Below are positions 9,601 through 18,545 of a DNA stretch of 64,000 bases, in pieces. The notes beneath the pieces were generated by a model. That model saw only the letters and a program-made list of their open reading frames with translations, was not told the DNA's origin and did no database searches. The stretch comes from Erythrobacter sp. EC-HK427 (GTDB lineage Bacteria; Pseudomonadota; Alphaproteobacteria; Sphingomonadales; Sphingomonadaceae). The stretch is taken from positions 1,368,292 to 1,432,291 of the forward strand of contig NZ_LR701479.1 of NCBI RefSeq assembly GCF_902498745.1, given 5' to 3'. Made by a program: the position numbers and the translations under genes. Position 1 is the first letter of the stretch; each line of letters starts with the position of its first letter.

Positions 9601-10776
9601 TTACTGTCCTTCCTGCGGGGTCGGTGTGACGGTCAGCGTATTGCCTTCGCGCGCACGGCGATTGACTTCGGGCAGTGGCAGATAGGGTGTGACACCTTCA
9701 GCCTCGACGATCACCTTGTCGGTGCCGCGCAGCACGGTTTCCATGGTTTCGTAATAGAGGCGTCGCCGCGTCACTTCGGGGGCGAGCACATATTGTTCGT
9801 AAATCTCGTTGAACTGCGCCGCGTCACCCTGCGCCTGGGCGAGCAATTGCTGTTCGTAGCGGCGCGCTTCGTTCAAGGCCTGTTCGCGGTTCTGCCGCGC
9901 CGCCAGCACGTCGTTAAATGCCTCGATCACCTCTTCGGGCGCTTCGGTGCGGTTGATTTCGACACCGTCAATCGCGATCCCCGCGCCATAGGCATCAAGG
10001 ATTTGCTGCATCCGTGTGCGCACGTGCAACTGCACCGATGCGCGGCCTTCACCCGACAGAACATTGTCCAGCGTGGTTTCGGCAACAGCGGCGCGCATCG
10101 CCGCTTCCGCCACTTCCCGCAGCGTGTTTTCGGGATTTTCCAGCTCGAACCGGTATTGCACCAGATCGCTCACCCGCCAGCGCACCAGATAGGACAGATC
10201 GACCAAATTCTGGTCACCGGTCAGGATCAGATTGTCCCCGCCCTGATCGCCGATGGGAAGTTCGCGGATCTGGTCGGTGTTTTCGATATCGACCGTCATA
10301 ATCGGCCACGGCGCGGTGAAGTTGATACCGTCGTTCAAATCACCCGCATAGGCTCCGCCGAACCATGTCTTGATGCCCTTTTCGGAAGGCTGGACGATAT
10401 GGACGGAGCTGAAAATCGCCCACACGCCGACAATCCCGACGATAATGACCGGCAGCCAGCTTTTGCCGCCGGGACGTTCGGGCAGGCGGAAATTGGGGCC
10501 GCGCGGGCCACCGCCGCCGCCGCGACGCGGGCCTTCGGGACCGCGGTTCTTGAAGATGTCCTCTATGTTCGCTGAGCGGCGCGGCCCATCACCGCCACCG
10601 GGCAGCCACGGATTGCGCGGGCCATTGTCGGAGCCGCCGCCAGAGCCGCCAGACGAGCCATCGCCTCCGTCCCCGCCATCATTGCCGCCTCCGCTGCCAG
10701 AGGGCTTGCCCCAGGGGTTGCGCTTGCCGGCCATAGCCAGACCGATCTTTTCGAATAATCCGCCGAAACGTTCCAT
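9601..10776 (-). CDS. hflK: FtsH protease activity modulator HflK
   Basis: Partner of HflC in the membrane-anchored HflKC assembly that restrains FtsH. The 391-aa protein starts at ATG 10776. An N-terminal cytoplasmic Gly/Ser/Pro-rich tail of about 90 residues is followed by a transmembrane helix (WLPVIIVGIVGVWAIFSSV) and a band-7 domain with VQPSEKGIKTWFGG. A long helix (EQALNEARRYEQQLLAQAQG) completes the family pattern. The frame stays open upstream to 11208, but that part overlaps apbC on the other strand and is not coding. Confidence 0.94.
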   Translation of the reverse strand: MERFGGLFEKIGLAMAGKRNPWGKPSGSGGGNDGGDGGDGSSGGSGGGSDNGPRNPWLPGGGDGPRRSANIEDIFKNRGPEGPRRGGGGGPRGPNFRLPERPGGKSWLPVIIVGIVGVWAIFSSVHIVQPSEKGIKTWFGGAYAGDLNDGINFTAPWPIMTVDIENTDQIRELPIGDQGGDNLILTGDQNLVDLSYLVRWRVSDLVQYRFELENPENTLREVAEAAMRAAVAETTLDNVLSGEGRASVQLHVRTRMQQILDAYGAGIAIDGVEINRTEAPEEVIEAFNDVLAARQNREQALNEARRYEQQLLAQAQGDAAQFNEIYEQYVLAPEVTRRRLYYETMETVLRGTDKVIVEAEGVTPYLPLPEVNRRAREGNTLTVTPTPQEGQ

Positions 10777-10870
10777 ATGTCTCTCTATAAGAACCCGCCG
10801 CGCAAAAAACAGGGGTTTGATCGCGCAAAATTGCTGACCGCGCGTAGCAGAGCCGCTAGCAGGCGTGACT

Positions 10871-11836
10871 ATGAGCTCCGATACCGCAATCAGGTCAGGC
10901 CTTCCGCCCGAACTTTCGGGCCTTGTCCGCAGCGTATCCTTCAAGGACGGGACAGCCACCATCATCGCCGATGCCACCGGGCTCGGCAAAGCCGCCGCCG
11001 CGCAATTGCAGCGCGAGCTGGAGGAAGCGGCAGGCGCGGTGGACGGCGTGGCACAGGTGCGCGTCGCCATGATGGCGGACAAGGTGGAGCGGCAGATCAT
11101 CGCCGTCGGCTCGGGCAAGGGCGGCGTGGGCAAATCGACGCTCACCGCCAATCTCGCCGTGGCGCTGGCGGCGACAGGCAGGAAGGTCGGCGTGGTCGAT
11201 GCTGACATCTACGGCCCCTCGCAGGCGAAACTCCTCGGCGGCGAAGGGGTGAAACTGCGCGCGACCGAGAAAATGCTGATCCCGCATGACAGCGCATTCG
11301 GTGTGCGCATGGTGTCGATGGGGCAGCTCATTGAACCGGGCAAGGCAATTGCGTGGCGCGGCCCTATGGTCGGCGGCGCGTTATCGCAGCTGATGGAAGC
11401 CGATTGGGGCGATACCGAGCTGCTGCTGGTCGATTTGCCGCCGGGCACGGGCGACGTGCAATTGACGATGCTGCAAAAATTCCGACCCGCAGGAGCGGTC
11501 ATCGTGTCCACTCCGCAGGATCTGGCGCTGATCGATGCCACCCGCGCGATCGACCTGTTCAACCAGGCCAATGTTCCGATCCTTGGCATTGTCGAGAATA
11601 TGGCGGGGTATCTCTGCCCGCATTGCGGCGAGGCGAGCCATCCTTTCGGGCAAGGCGGGGCGGAGAATGCGGCGAAGGATATGGGCGTGCCCTTCCTAGG
11701 CCGGATTCCGCTGGCGCTGACCATCCGCGAGCAATCCGATGCGGGCACGCCGCCTGCATTTGCGGACGAAAAAGCGGGCGAACCCTTCCGCATATTGGCT
11801 GCACAATTGGTGCAACAGCTGGAGCGCACGCGGTGA
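10871..11836 (+). CDS. apbC: Mrp/NBP35-family iron-sulfur carrier ATPase
   Basis: P-loop ATPase that carries and transfers [4Fe-4S] clusters to target enzymes. The 321-aa protein has a short N-terminal MIP18-like (DUF59-like) region (about 10-70), a deviant Walker A GKGGVGKS near residue 82, VVDADIYGPS, and the cluster-binding pair C249/C252 (LCPHCGEA). ATG at 10871 is used; a GTG sits two codons upstream. The stop overlaps the GTG of the next gene (GTGA), so the molybdo-hydroxylase reading frame is translationally coupled to it. Confidence 0.94.
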   Translation: MSSDTAIRSGLPPELSGLVRSVSFKDGTATIIADATGLGKAAAAQLQRELEEAAGAVDGVAQVRVAMMADKVERQIIAVGSGKGGVGKSTLTANLAVALAATGRKVGVVDADIYGPSQAKLLGGEGVKLRATEKMLIPHDSAFGVRMVSMGQLIEPGKAIAWRGPMVGGALSQLMEADWGDTELLLVDLPPGTGDVQLTMLQKFRPAGAVIVSTPQDLALIDATRAIDLFNQANVPILGIVENMAGYLCPHCGEASHPFGQGGAENAAKDMGVPFLGRIPLALTIREQSDAGTPPAFADEKAGEPFRILAAQLVQQLERTR

Positions 11837-14106
11837 AGCTGTCGCGCCGTGGCCTGTTGACGGGCGCAGCGGTGGGCGGCGGACTGCTGGTCGCATGGTC
11901 ACTGGTGCCGCGCAGCTTCGATCACCCGCTCGAACCCGGGCCGGGAGAGGCAGCGTTTGACGCTTGGCTCAAAATCGCCAGCGACGGGGTGGTGACCGTT
12001 GCCGTCCCGCAACTGGAAATGGGGCAGGGGGTGACCACCATCCTGCCACAGATCGTTGCGATGGAATTGGGCGCGGACTGGCGGCAGATCGCGGTCGAGC
12101 CCGCGCCCACCAGCGGGGCCTACGCCAATCTGCCGCTCGCTGCCGCTTGGGCGCCCCTGTGGAAGCCGTGGGTGCCAAGCCTTGCCGACGATGCGGACGA
12201 CCGGCTGCTCAAACGCTGGGCGCAGGACAACCGCTTCACCGTCACCGCCGCCTGATTGCCGCTCGCCGCTTACGAGGAGGCGTGCCGCAATGCCGGAGCC
12301 TCCGCGCGGGCGATGCTGGCGATGGCGGCTGCCGATCTGTGGGATGTCGCATGGGAACAATGCCGCGCCGAGGCAGGCTTCATCTATCACGAGGACAAGC
12401 GCGCCAGCTTTGCCGAACTGGCGCTGGAAGCCGCGCGGCAATCCCCGCCCGACCCGCCGCCCTTGCGCTCTGCACCGCCTGCTGAAACCGCGCCGGTGAT
12501 CGAGGCCGAGGATGGCGAGCGTGCACTCGCCTTTCCCCGGCTCGACCTGCCGAGTAAGGTGGATGGCAGCCATATCTTTGCAGGCGATGTGCGCTTGCCC
12601 GACATGGTGTTCGCCGCGATCCGCCACGGGCCGTTCCGCAAAGCCGAACTCGGTGAATTCAACGAGAACCGCGCCGCCGGCCAGCAAGGCCTTATCAGCC
12701 TGGTGCGCGGCAAACGCTGGCTGGCGGCGGTGGCGGAAAACTGGTGGGCCGCCGAAGAGGCCTTGCGCAAGATCGCGCCCAACTTCCGCATCGAAGGCGC
12801 GGTCGACAGCTTTTCCATGGCCGAGGCGCTCGACAACGGCGTGCGCAACGGCCCGGCGTTCAATGTCGACCAGCGCGGCGTGGGCGATGACGGCTACGCC
12901 CCCGATTTCGCGCTCCGCTATGACGTAGCGCCCGCGCTTCACGCCACGATTGAGACAACCACCGCCACCGCGCGCTTTGCCGACGGTCTGCTCGAATTGT
13001 GGATGCCCACGCAAACTCCCGAGGCCGCGCGCGCGGCGGCGGCGAAGGCGCTCGGCATTTCGCTGGCCGATACCGTGCTGTATCCGGTGTCGGCAGGCGG
13101 CAGTTTCGACCGGCGGCTGGATAACCAGGCGGCCATCGAAGTCGCGCTGATCGCGCGCGAGGCGGGGCGACCGGTGCAGCTCACCTGGTCGCGCTGGCAG
13201 GAGCACGCAGCCTCCTATCCCCGCGCGCCAGTGGCCGCGTTTATCGGTGCCGAATTGCGCGAGGAAGGCTCGATCAGCCAGCTGCGCGCGCGCATCGCTT
13301 CGCCAGCCACGATGCGCGAGTTTGGCCACCGCCTGTTCGACAATACCGCCGACTGGGCGGCGATGGCAGGCGCAGGCGACCAGCCCGACCCTTTCATGGT
13401 CGAAGGGCTGATGCAAAGCTATGCCATCCCCGATGTGCAGATCCAGCATATCCCGGTGGAGCTTGATCTGCCCACCGCCCCCATGCGCGGCGGGGCGGCA
13501 GGCTACACCGCTTTCTTCCGCGAATGCTTTATCGACGAGGTGGCGCTGCGCCACAGCCGCGAACCGCTCAGTTACCGCATCGCCATGCTGGGGCAGGATG
13601 CGCTGCTAGCCGACGTGCTGCAACGCGCCGGTCGGCTGGGCGCATGGGACGGCGCGAGCGAAGGCAGCGGGCAGGGCCTCGCCTGCCACCGGATGGATGC
13701 ATTCGGCGCAACCGGCCGCATCGCGGTGGTGGCAGAGGCGAGCGCGGGTGAAGGCGGGGTGCGCGTGCGGCGGCTTTCGGCAGCGGTCAATATCGGGCGG
13801 ATCGTCAACCGCGATATCGCCTTGCAGCAGATCGAAGGCGGGCTGATCTTCGGGCTGGCGCAGGCGCTGGGCGGAGCGACCGAATATGCAGCGGGCCTGC
13901 CCACTCACCAGCGGCTCGCCGCGCTTGGCCTGCCGACGCTGGCCGATTGCCCGGAGATCCGCGTGGAGCTGGTCGAAAGCGCGGAGCCGCCCTTCGATCC
14001 CGGCGAAATCGGCGTGCCCGCGGTGGCTCCGGCGGTTGCCAATGCCTTCTTTAGTGCTACTGGCCTTCGTCTCCGCCGCCTGCCATTGCTGTCTGCCTTT
14101 ACATGA
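11833..14106 (+). pseudogene. Xanthine dehydrogenase/isoquinoline 1-oxidoreductase-like molybdopterin subunit interrupted by an in-frame TGA
   Basis: A 758-codon frame resembling the large (molybdopterin) subunit of IorB-type hydroxylases, broken by a single TGA at 12253-12255. Before it: a twin-arginine signal (SRRGLLTG), then the family block QLEMGQGVTTILPQIVAMEL. After it, in the same frame: the conserved EEACRNAGASARAML helix, the substrate and cofactor domains, and the C-terminal PGEIGVPAVAPAVANAF with the putative catalytic Glu. The total length fits an intact family member, so the TGA is the only visible lesion. Reinitiation at TTG 12256 could give a 616-residue second piece lacking the export signal. 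No 2Fe-2S partner subunit lies nearby. It overlaps apbC (GTGA) and hemH (ATGA). Confidence 0.8.
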
Positions 14107-15137
14107 CCCAATCCTTCTCCGGCCTTCCGCAGCAGCTTCCTGCTGACCATCCGCCCGTTAAAACCGGCAAGGTCGGCGTGCTGCTCGTGAATCTGGGCAC
14201 GCCCGACGCGCCCGAGACGGGGCCGGTTCGGCGGTATCTGGCGCAATTCCTGTCCGACAAGCGGGTGATCGAAATCCCTTCGCTGATCTGGCAGCCGATC
14301 CTGCGCGGGGTAATCCTCAACACGCGGCCGGCCAAAAGCGCGGAGGCATACAAGAAGGTCTGGTCAGATCGCGGATCGCCTCTGGCGGTGATTACGCAGG
14401 ATCAGGCAGCGGATTTGCAGCGCCGGATGGGCGATGCTGTCCATGTGGAATGGGCGATGCGCTATGGCTCGCCCTCGATCCCCGACCAGCTTGATGCGAT
14501 GAAGGCGGCAGGGTGCGAACGCATTCTGCTCGCGCCGATGTATCCGCAATATTCGGGCGCGACCTCGGCCACGGTGGTGGACAAGGTGAGTGACTGGCTG
14601 CGCGCGCAACGCTGGCAGCCTGCGATGCGCACGATGCCGCCCTATCACGATGATCCGGTGTATATTGCCGCGTTGGCGAAGGATATTTCGGCGCAATTGG
14701 AGGCACTTGCCTTCACGCCCGAAGTGCTGCTGCTGAGCTTCCACGGAATGCCGCTGCGCACGCTGACGCAGGGCGATCCCTATCACTGCCACTGCCAGAA
14801 GACCGCGCGGCTGCTGGCGGCTGCAATCAATCGCCCCGATATCCGTATAGCGGTCAGCTTCCAGAGCCGCTTTGGCCCGGCCAAATGGCTGGAACCGGCG
14901 ACGGATGATACGATCCTGGCCGAGGCGGCCAAAGGCACCAAACGCCTCGCCATCGCCGCGCCGGGCTTCTCCGCCGATTGCTTGGAGACGCTGGAAGAAC
15001 TGGCGATGGAAGGCCGCGACGAATTTCTCGAAGCGGGTGGCGAGCAGTTTGCAACGATTGAATGTCTGAATGCCCGCGAAACGAGCATGGACATGATCGA
15101 GACAATTGTGCGACGCGAATTGGCGGGGTGGGTTTGA
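14103..15137 (+). CDS. hemH: Ferrochelatase
   Basis: Inserts Fe2+ into protoporphyrin IX, the last step of haem synthesis. The 344-aa protein contains VLLVNLGTPDAP, the metal-inserting His H214 in LSFHGMP, E295 in the DCLETLEE segment, and the YHCHCQKTA region. Its ATG overlaps the upstream stop (ATGA), placing haem synthesis in the same transcript as the Fe-S carrier apbC. Confidence 0.97.
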   Translation: MTQSFSGLPQQLPADHPPVKTGKVGVLLVNLGTPDAPETGPVRRYLAQFLSDKRVIEIPSLIWQPILRGVILNTRPAKSAEAYKKVWSDRGSPLAVITQDQAADLQRRMGDAVHVEWAMRYGSPSIPDQLDAMKAAGCERILLAPMYPQYSGATSATVVDKVSDWLRAQRWQPAMRTMPPYHDDPVYIAALAKDISAQLEALAFTPEVLLLSFHGMPLRTLTQGDPYHCHCQKTARLLAAAINRPDIRIAVSFQSRFGPAKWLEPATDDTILAEAAKGTKRLAIAAPGFSADCLETLEELAMEGRDEFLEAGGEQFATIECLNARETSMDMIETIVRRELAGWV

Positions 15138-15493
15138 GGCGGATTGCTTTACTAGCAGCTTTGGCTTTGTCGCACTTGCTTGGCTTGGCAGGAATGGCTG
15201 TCGGATCTGCTGTGTATGACGGGAATACTGCAAGCATTTCCGACGCTTTTGGTTACGGACTAATGTTCTCAATTCCGTTTATATTTCCGGCTTTCGCTTT
15301 CGCTTTCTTGATGAATGACAAGATTGTGCAGCGGCCAATCGTATTCTCAGCCATCGGATCAATCGTCGTTCTGACAATATCAGCCCTCTTGCTGCCAATC
15401 TTTCTGATTTCTGTCACAATCGCCGTAATTCTGGGCAGCATCGCGTTCTGTACAATTGTGGCCACTGTCAGATCGACACCAGTGCAGCTGTGA
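15134..15493 (+). CDS. Small four-helix membrane protein of unknown function, AT-rich
   Basis: A 119-aa hydrophobic protein with about four transmembrane segments (residues 3-25, 39-57, 64-83 and 89-113). The TTG at 15134 overlaps the hemH stop (TTGA) and directly precedes the first hydrophobic segment; GTG at 15128 is an alternative. Base composition is clearly lower in GC than hemH and rsmB on either side, which suggests a recently acquired or lineage-specific gene. I do not recognise the family. Confidence 0.55.
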   Translation: MRRIALLAALALSHLLGLAGMAVGSAVYDGNTASISDAFGYGLMFSIPFIFPAFAFAFLMNDKIVQRPIVFSAIGSIVVLTISALLLPIFLISVTIAVILGSIAFCTIVATVRSTPVQL

Positions 15494-15497
15494 TCTT

Positions 15498-15653
15498 TCA
15501 AAAATCGATCGCAATGCCCTTGTGCACCCAGTCGCCGTAGCGCGTCGGGCTGAGGTCTTCGTCGACTTTGCCCGGCTTGGGCGCGGGTGGGGGTTCGCTT
15601 GTCCAGTGGGCGGGCTTGGCGAATTGGGCGGGGCGTTGGGTGGCGCGTTTCAT
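15498..15653 (-). CDS. DUF1674 protein, SDHAF4-like succinate dehydrogenase assembly factor
   Basis: A 51-aa protein ending in the DUF1674 hallmark PTRYGDWVHKGIAIDF. Eukaryotic members (SDHAF4/Sdh8) bind the flavoprotein subunit of succinate dehydrogenase before assembly; bacterial members are assumed to act similarly. The region before the motif is Pro/Lys-rich and poorly conserved. The protein is short even for this family. It converges with the preceding gene, with only a few bases between the two stop codons. Confidence 0.85.
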   Translation of the reverse strand: MKRATQRPAQFAKPAHWTSEPPPAPKPGKVDEDLSPTRYGDWVHKGIAIDF

Positions 15654-15679
15654 GGTTCTGGCAATGTAGTGGCCTTTTC

Positions 15680-15760
15680 TCGTCATTGCGAGCGTAGCGA
15701 AGCAATCCAGTCCCGTCGCTGCTGGATTGCCGCGCGCCCTGCGGTCGCTCGCAATGACGA
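15680..15760. repeat. Dispersed palindromic repeat (CATTGCGAGCG... type)
   Basis: Outer arms TCGTCATTGCGAGCG (15680-15694) and CGCTCGCAATGACGA (15746-15760) are perfect 15-base inverted repeats. Nested inner arms GCAATCCAG/CTGGATTGC lie at 15702-15710 and 15722-15730. This matches a repeat type scattered through many bacterial genomes, including sphingomonads. It sits between the DUF1674 gene and the divergently transcribed rsmB-like gene. Only one copy is visible in this window. Confidence 0.85.
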
Positions 15761-15798
15761 ATTGATAGAGGCGGCGCATCGTCCTAGAGCCATCCGCC

Positions 15799-17013
15799 AT
15801 GTCACAAATCCCCGGACTCCTTCCGCGCCGCGCCGCGCTCAAAATGCTCGATGCCGTGTTGCGGCGGGGCGAGACGCTGGAGCAGGCGGGCGGGGCGGCC
15901 AATGGCTTGCCTTCGCATTCGGACCGGGCACTGGCGCGCGCGTTGGCGGGCGAAGTGCTGCGCTGGCTGGTCGATCTTGATGCGCTGATCGACAGCGCGA
16001 CCCAAAAGCCGCTGCCCGATGATGCCAAGGCGCGCATGGTGCTGCGGATCATGCTCGCCGGATGGCTGCGGCTGGACACGCCGGCGCACGCGGTGATTGC
16101 CACCGCTTTGCCCCTGCTCGATGGCGGGCCGAAGCGGCTGGCACACGGCGTTTTCGCAACTCTGTCTCGCGCGGAAGCGGGGCTTCCTGCTGCGCCGACC
16201 TTGCCCGAGGCGGTGGCCGTGCGCTGGGGGGGAAATGCGCCGGCCATCGCCGCAGGTCTCGCCGCGCCGCCGCCGCTCGATCTGACTTTGCGGGGAGACG
16301 TGCCCGTCGGGCTGGAGGGCGAGAGCCTTGCCCCCGGCCATATGCGCCTGCCGCGTGGCACCGCAATCGAGAACCTGCCCGGCTTCGAGGACGGCGCGTG
16401 GTGGGTGCAGGATCTCGCCGCGTCGATCCCCGCACGGCTGCTGGGTCAGGGCGAGGGACGAAACGTGCTCGACCTCTGCGCAGCGCCCGGTGGCAAGACG
16501 CTGCAACTGGCGAGCGCGGGCTGGCAGGTCACCGCGCTCGACAACTCGCCGCGCCGGTTGGAGCGGCTGCAACAGAATCTGGAGCGCACCGGCCTGTCCG
16601 CGACCATCGAACTGGCCGATGCGATGGGGTGGCATCCCGAAGAACAATACGACGCGATCCTGTTGGACGCGCCCTGCACCGCAACGGGCACCTGCCGCCG
16701 CAATCCCGATGTGCTCCACCGCATCGGGCCACGCCAGATCGAGGCGATGGCGCTGCTGCAAAGCCAATTGCTGGAGCGCGCGGCCAACTGGCTCAAGCCC
16801 GGCGGCACACTGGTCTACGCGACCTGCTCGCTGGAGCGCGAAGAGGGCGAGGAAATTGCGGCGGGATGCCCGCTCGACCCGCTGCCGATCACCGCAGACG
16901 AGCTTCCCGCAGGCCTTGAGCCAACCGCCGAGGGCTGGCTGCGCACGCATCCCGGAATGCTGAACGAAGCGGGCGGGCTGGACGGCTTCTTCGTCGCCCG
17001 CTTCAGGGGCTGA
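15799..17013 (+). CDS. RsmB/NOP-family rRNA cytosine-C5 methyltransferase
   Basis: SAM-dependent m5C methyltransferase, probably acting on 16S rRNA. The 404-aa protein has an N-terminal NusB-like RNA-binding domain (about 10-140) and a C-terminal Rossmann MTase domain with DLCAAPGGKTLQLA. The two family cysteines are C293 in LDAPCTATG and C343 in YATCSLEREEGE. Domain order and length match RsmB (Sun/Fmu). Confidence 0.93.
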   Translation: MSQIPGLLPRRAALKMLDAVLRRGETLEQAGGAANGLPSHSDRALARALAGEVLRWLVDLDALIDSATQKPLPDDAKARMVLRIMLAGWLRLDTPAHAVIATALPLLDGGPKRLAHGVFATLSRAEAGLPAAPTLPEAVAVRWGGNAPAIAAGLAAPPPLDLTLRGDVPVGLEGESLAPGHMRLPRGTAIENLPGFEDGAWWVQDLAASIPARLLGQGEGRNVLDLCAAPGGKTLQLASAGWQVTALDNSPRRLERLQQNLERTGLSATIELADAMGWHPEEQYDAILLDAPCTATGTCRRNPDVLHRIGPRQIEAMALLQSQLLERAANWLKPGGTLVYATCSLEREEGEEIAAGCPLDPLPITADELPAGLEPTAEGWLRTHPGMLNEAGGLDGFFVARFRG

Positions 17014-17061
17014 GCGGGAGACGAAGGTTAACTCAAGCGGGCTTGAGCAGTTTCCGAAGTC

Positions 17062-17589
17062 TTACGATTTCACCTTGCTCGCAAAGCTCTTGCGCAGTTT
17101 CATCAGCTTGGGCGGGATCACCGCGAGGCAATAGGGATTGCGCTGGCCTTCGCCTTCCCAATATTCCTGATGGTAATCCTCCGCCGGATACCATTCGCCG
17201 CTTTCGATGGTCGTCACCGCCCCGCCGCCATGGCCCTCGTTCCAGCGGGCTATCGCGGCCTCGGCCTCGGCGCGTTGTTCGTCGGAGAGCGGGAAAATGG
17301 CGGAGCGGTACTGCGTGCCGACATCATTGCCCTGCCGGTTGAGCTGCGAGGGATCGTGCGTGCCCATGAACATGTCGTAGATGTCGGGCAGGCTCACCTG
17401 CGCGGGATCAAATGTGACCTTTACCCCCTCGGCATGGCCGGTGCTGCCGGTGCAGACCTGTTTGTAAGTCGGGTTGGACACGCTGCCGCCGATATAGCCG
17501 CTTTCCACGCTTTCCACGCCAATCACGTCTTTGAACACCGCCTCGGTGCACCAGAAGCAGCCGCCGGCCACGATAACTGTCTCGCTCAT
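17062..17589 (-). CDS. msrA: Peptide-methionine (S)-S-oxide reductase
   Basis: Reduces methionine-S-sulfoxide. The 175-aa protein has catalytic C11 in GGCFWCTE, the GYIGG turn, and the GTQYRSAIF and YHQEYW segments of the family. ATG 17589 follows a GGAGAA site; the frame remains open upstream to 17661 but without family sequence. The downstream end faces the rsmB-like gene. Confidence 0.97.
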   Translation of the reverse strand: MSETVIVAGGCFWCTEAVFKDVIGVESVESGYIGGSVSNPTYKQVCTGSTGHAEGVKVTFDPAQVSLPDIYDMFMGTHDPSQLNRQGNDVGTQYRSAIFPLSDEQRAEAEAAIARWNEGHGGGAVTTIESGEWYPAEDYHQEYWEGEGQRNPYCLAVIPPKLMKLRKSFASKVKS

Positions 17590-17693
17590 ACGCTGGGTTC
17601 TCCTTTGGCGGCGAAGATGGGGACGATAGACCCGCTTGTCATCGGGCAAATGGACTGCCATTTCGCAAGGCAGATTTTGCTTGGGAGAATATC

Positions 17694-18539
17694 ATGCGTA
17701 ACACCCCCCTTCTGGCCGCCGCCGCGGCGCTGGCTTTTGCTACCCCTGCCTTGGCGCAAGACCATTCCGCGCACGGTGCGCATCATGGCGATCATCACGG
17801 CGCAGAGGCGCATCCGCTGGAGCATATCCTCGCCATGCCGCACCGCGATGGTGACCGCGCACGCGACCAGTATCGTAATCCGGCAGAAACGCTCGCCTTC
17901 TTCCGGATCGAGCCGACCATGCGCGTCGCCGAATTTGCGCCCGGTGGCGGCTGGTATACCCGCGTGCTGCTGCCGTGGCTCGCTCCGCAGGGCGCGTATT
18001 TCGCCTTCCAGGGAGGGCGTCCGCCTGCGGAAGACGGCACCACCTGGCCGCAGCGTTTCACCGCCGCGATGGCCGCTGCCGAGTGGGCAGGGGGCGCGCA
18101 GGTGACCGCGTTTGAAAGCAACGCCATTCCCGCCGATGTTGCGGGCACGCTGGACCGGGTGCTGATCTTCCGTTCGATCCACGGCCTGCTCAACGGCAAC
18201 GCCGCCGATGCCGAACTGCGCGCGATCCGCACACTGCTGGCTGATGACGGCATGGTCGGCGTGGTGCAGCACCGCGCCTCCGAAGATGCCAGCTGGGATT
18301 ATGCCAATGGCTCCAACGGCTATCTGCGCCAGTCGGACGTGATCCGCCTGTTCGAACTCAACGGGTTCGAGCTGGTCGATACGAGCGAAGTGAACGCCAA
18401 TCCCGCCGATCCCGCCAATTGGGAAGAGGGTGTGTGGACCTTGCCGCCCACGCTGACGCTGGGCGACCAAGACCGTGCGCGCTACGAAGCCATTGGCGAG
18501 AGCGACCGCATGACGCTGCTCTTCCGCAAGCGGGCGTAA
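17694..18539 (+). CDS. Exported class I methyltransferase-like protein
   Basis: A 281-aa protein with a signal peptide (1-21, ending ALAQ), then a histidine-rich stretch (residues 23-40) that could bind metal, then a Rossmann-like fold with AEFAPGGGWYTRVLLPWL in the position of the SAM-binding loop. It resembles the predicted periplasmic methyltransferases of the COG4798 type. Whether SAM is available in the periplasm is unclear, so enzymatic activity is inference. The next gene starts 6 bp after the stop. Confidence 0.75.
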   Translation: MRNTPLLAAAAALAFATPALAQDHSAHGAHHGDHHGAEAHPLEHILAMPHRDGDRARDQYRNPAETLAFFRIEPTMRVAEFAPGGGWYTRVLLPWLAPQGAYFAFQGGRPPAEDGTTWPQRFTAAMAAAEWAGGAQVTAFESNAIPADVAGTLDRVLIFRSIHGLLNGNAADAELRAIRTLLADDGMVGVVQHRASEDASWDYANGSNGYLRQSDVIRLFELNGFELVDTSEVNANPADPANWEEGVWTLPPTLTLGDQDRARYEAIGESDRMTLLFRKRA

Positions 18540-18545
18540 CGCGCC

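Noticed and set aside
12253-12255. TGA as a selenocysteine codon in the molybdo-hydroxylase
   Set aside because: The position is in a variable region before a helix, not at a redox site, and no convincing SECIS-like hairpin follows it. A nonsense change is simpler.
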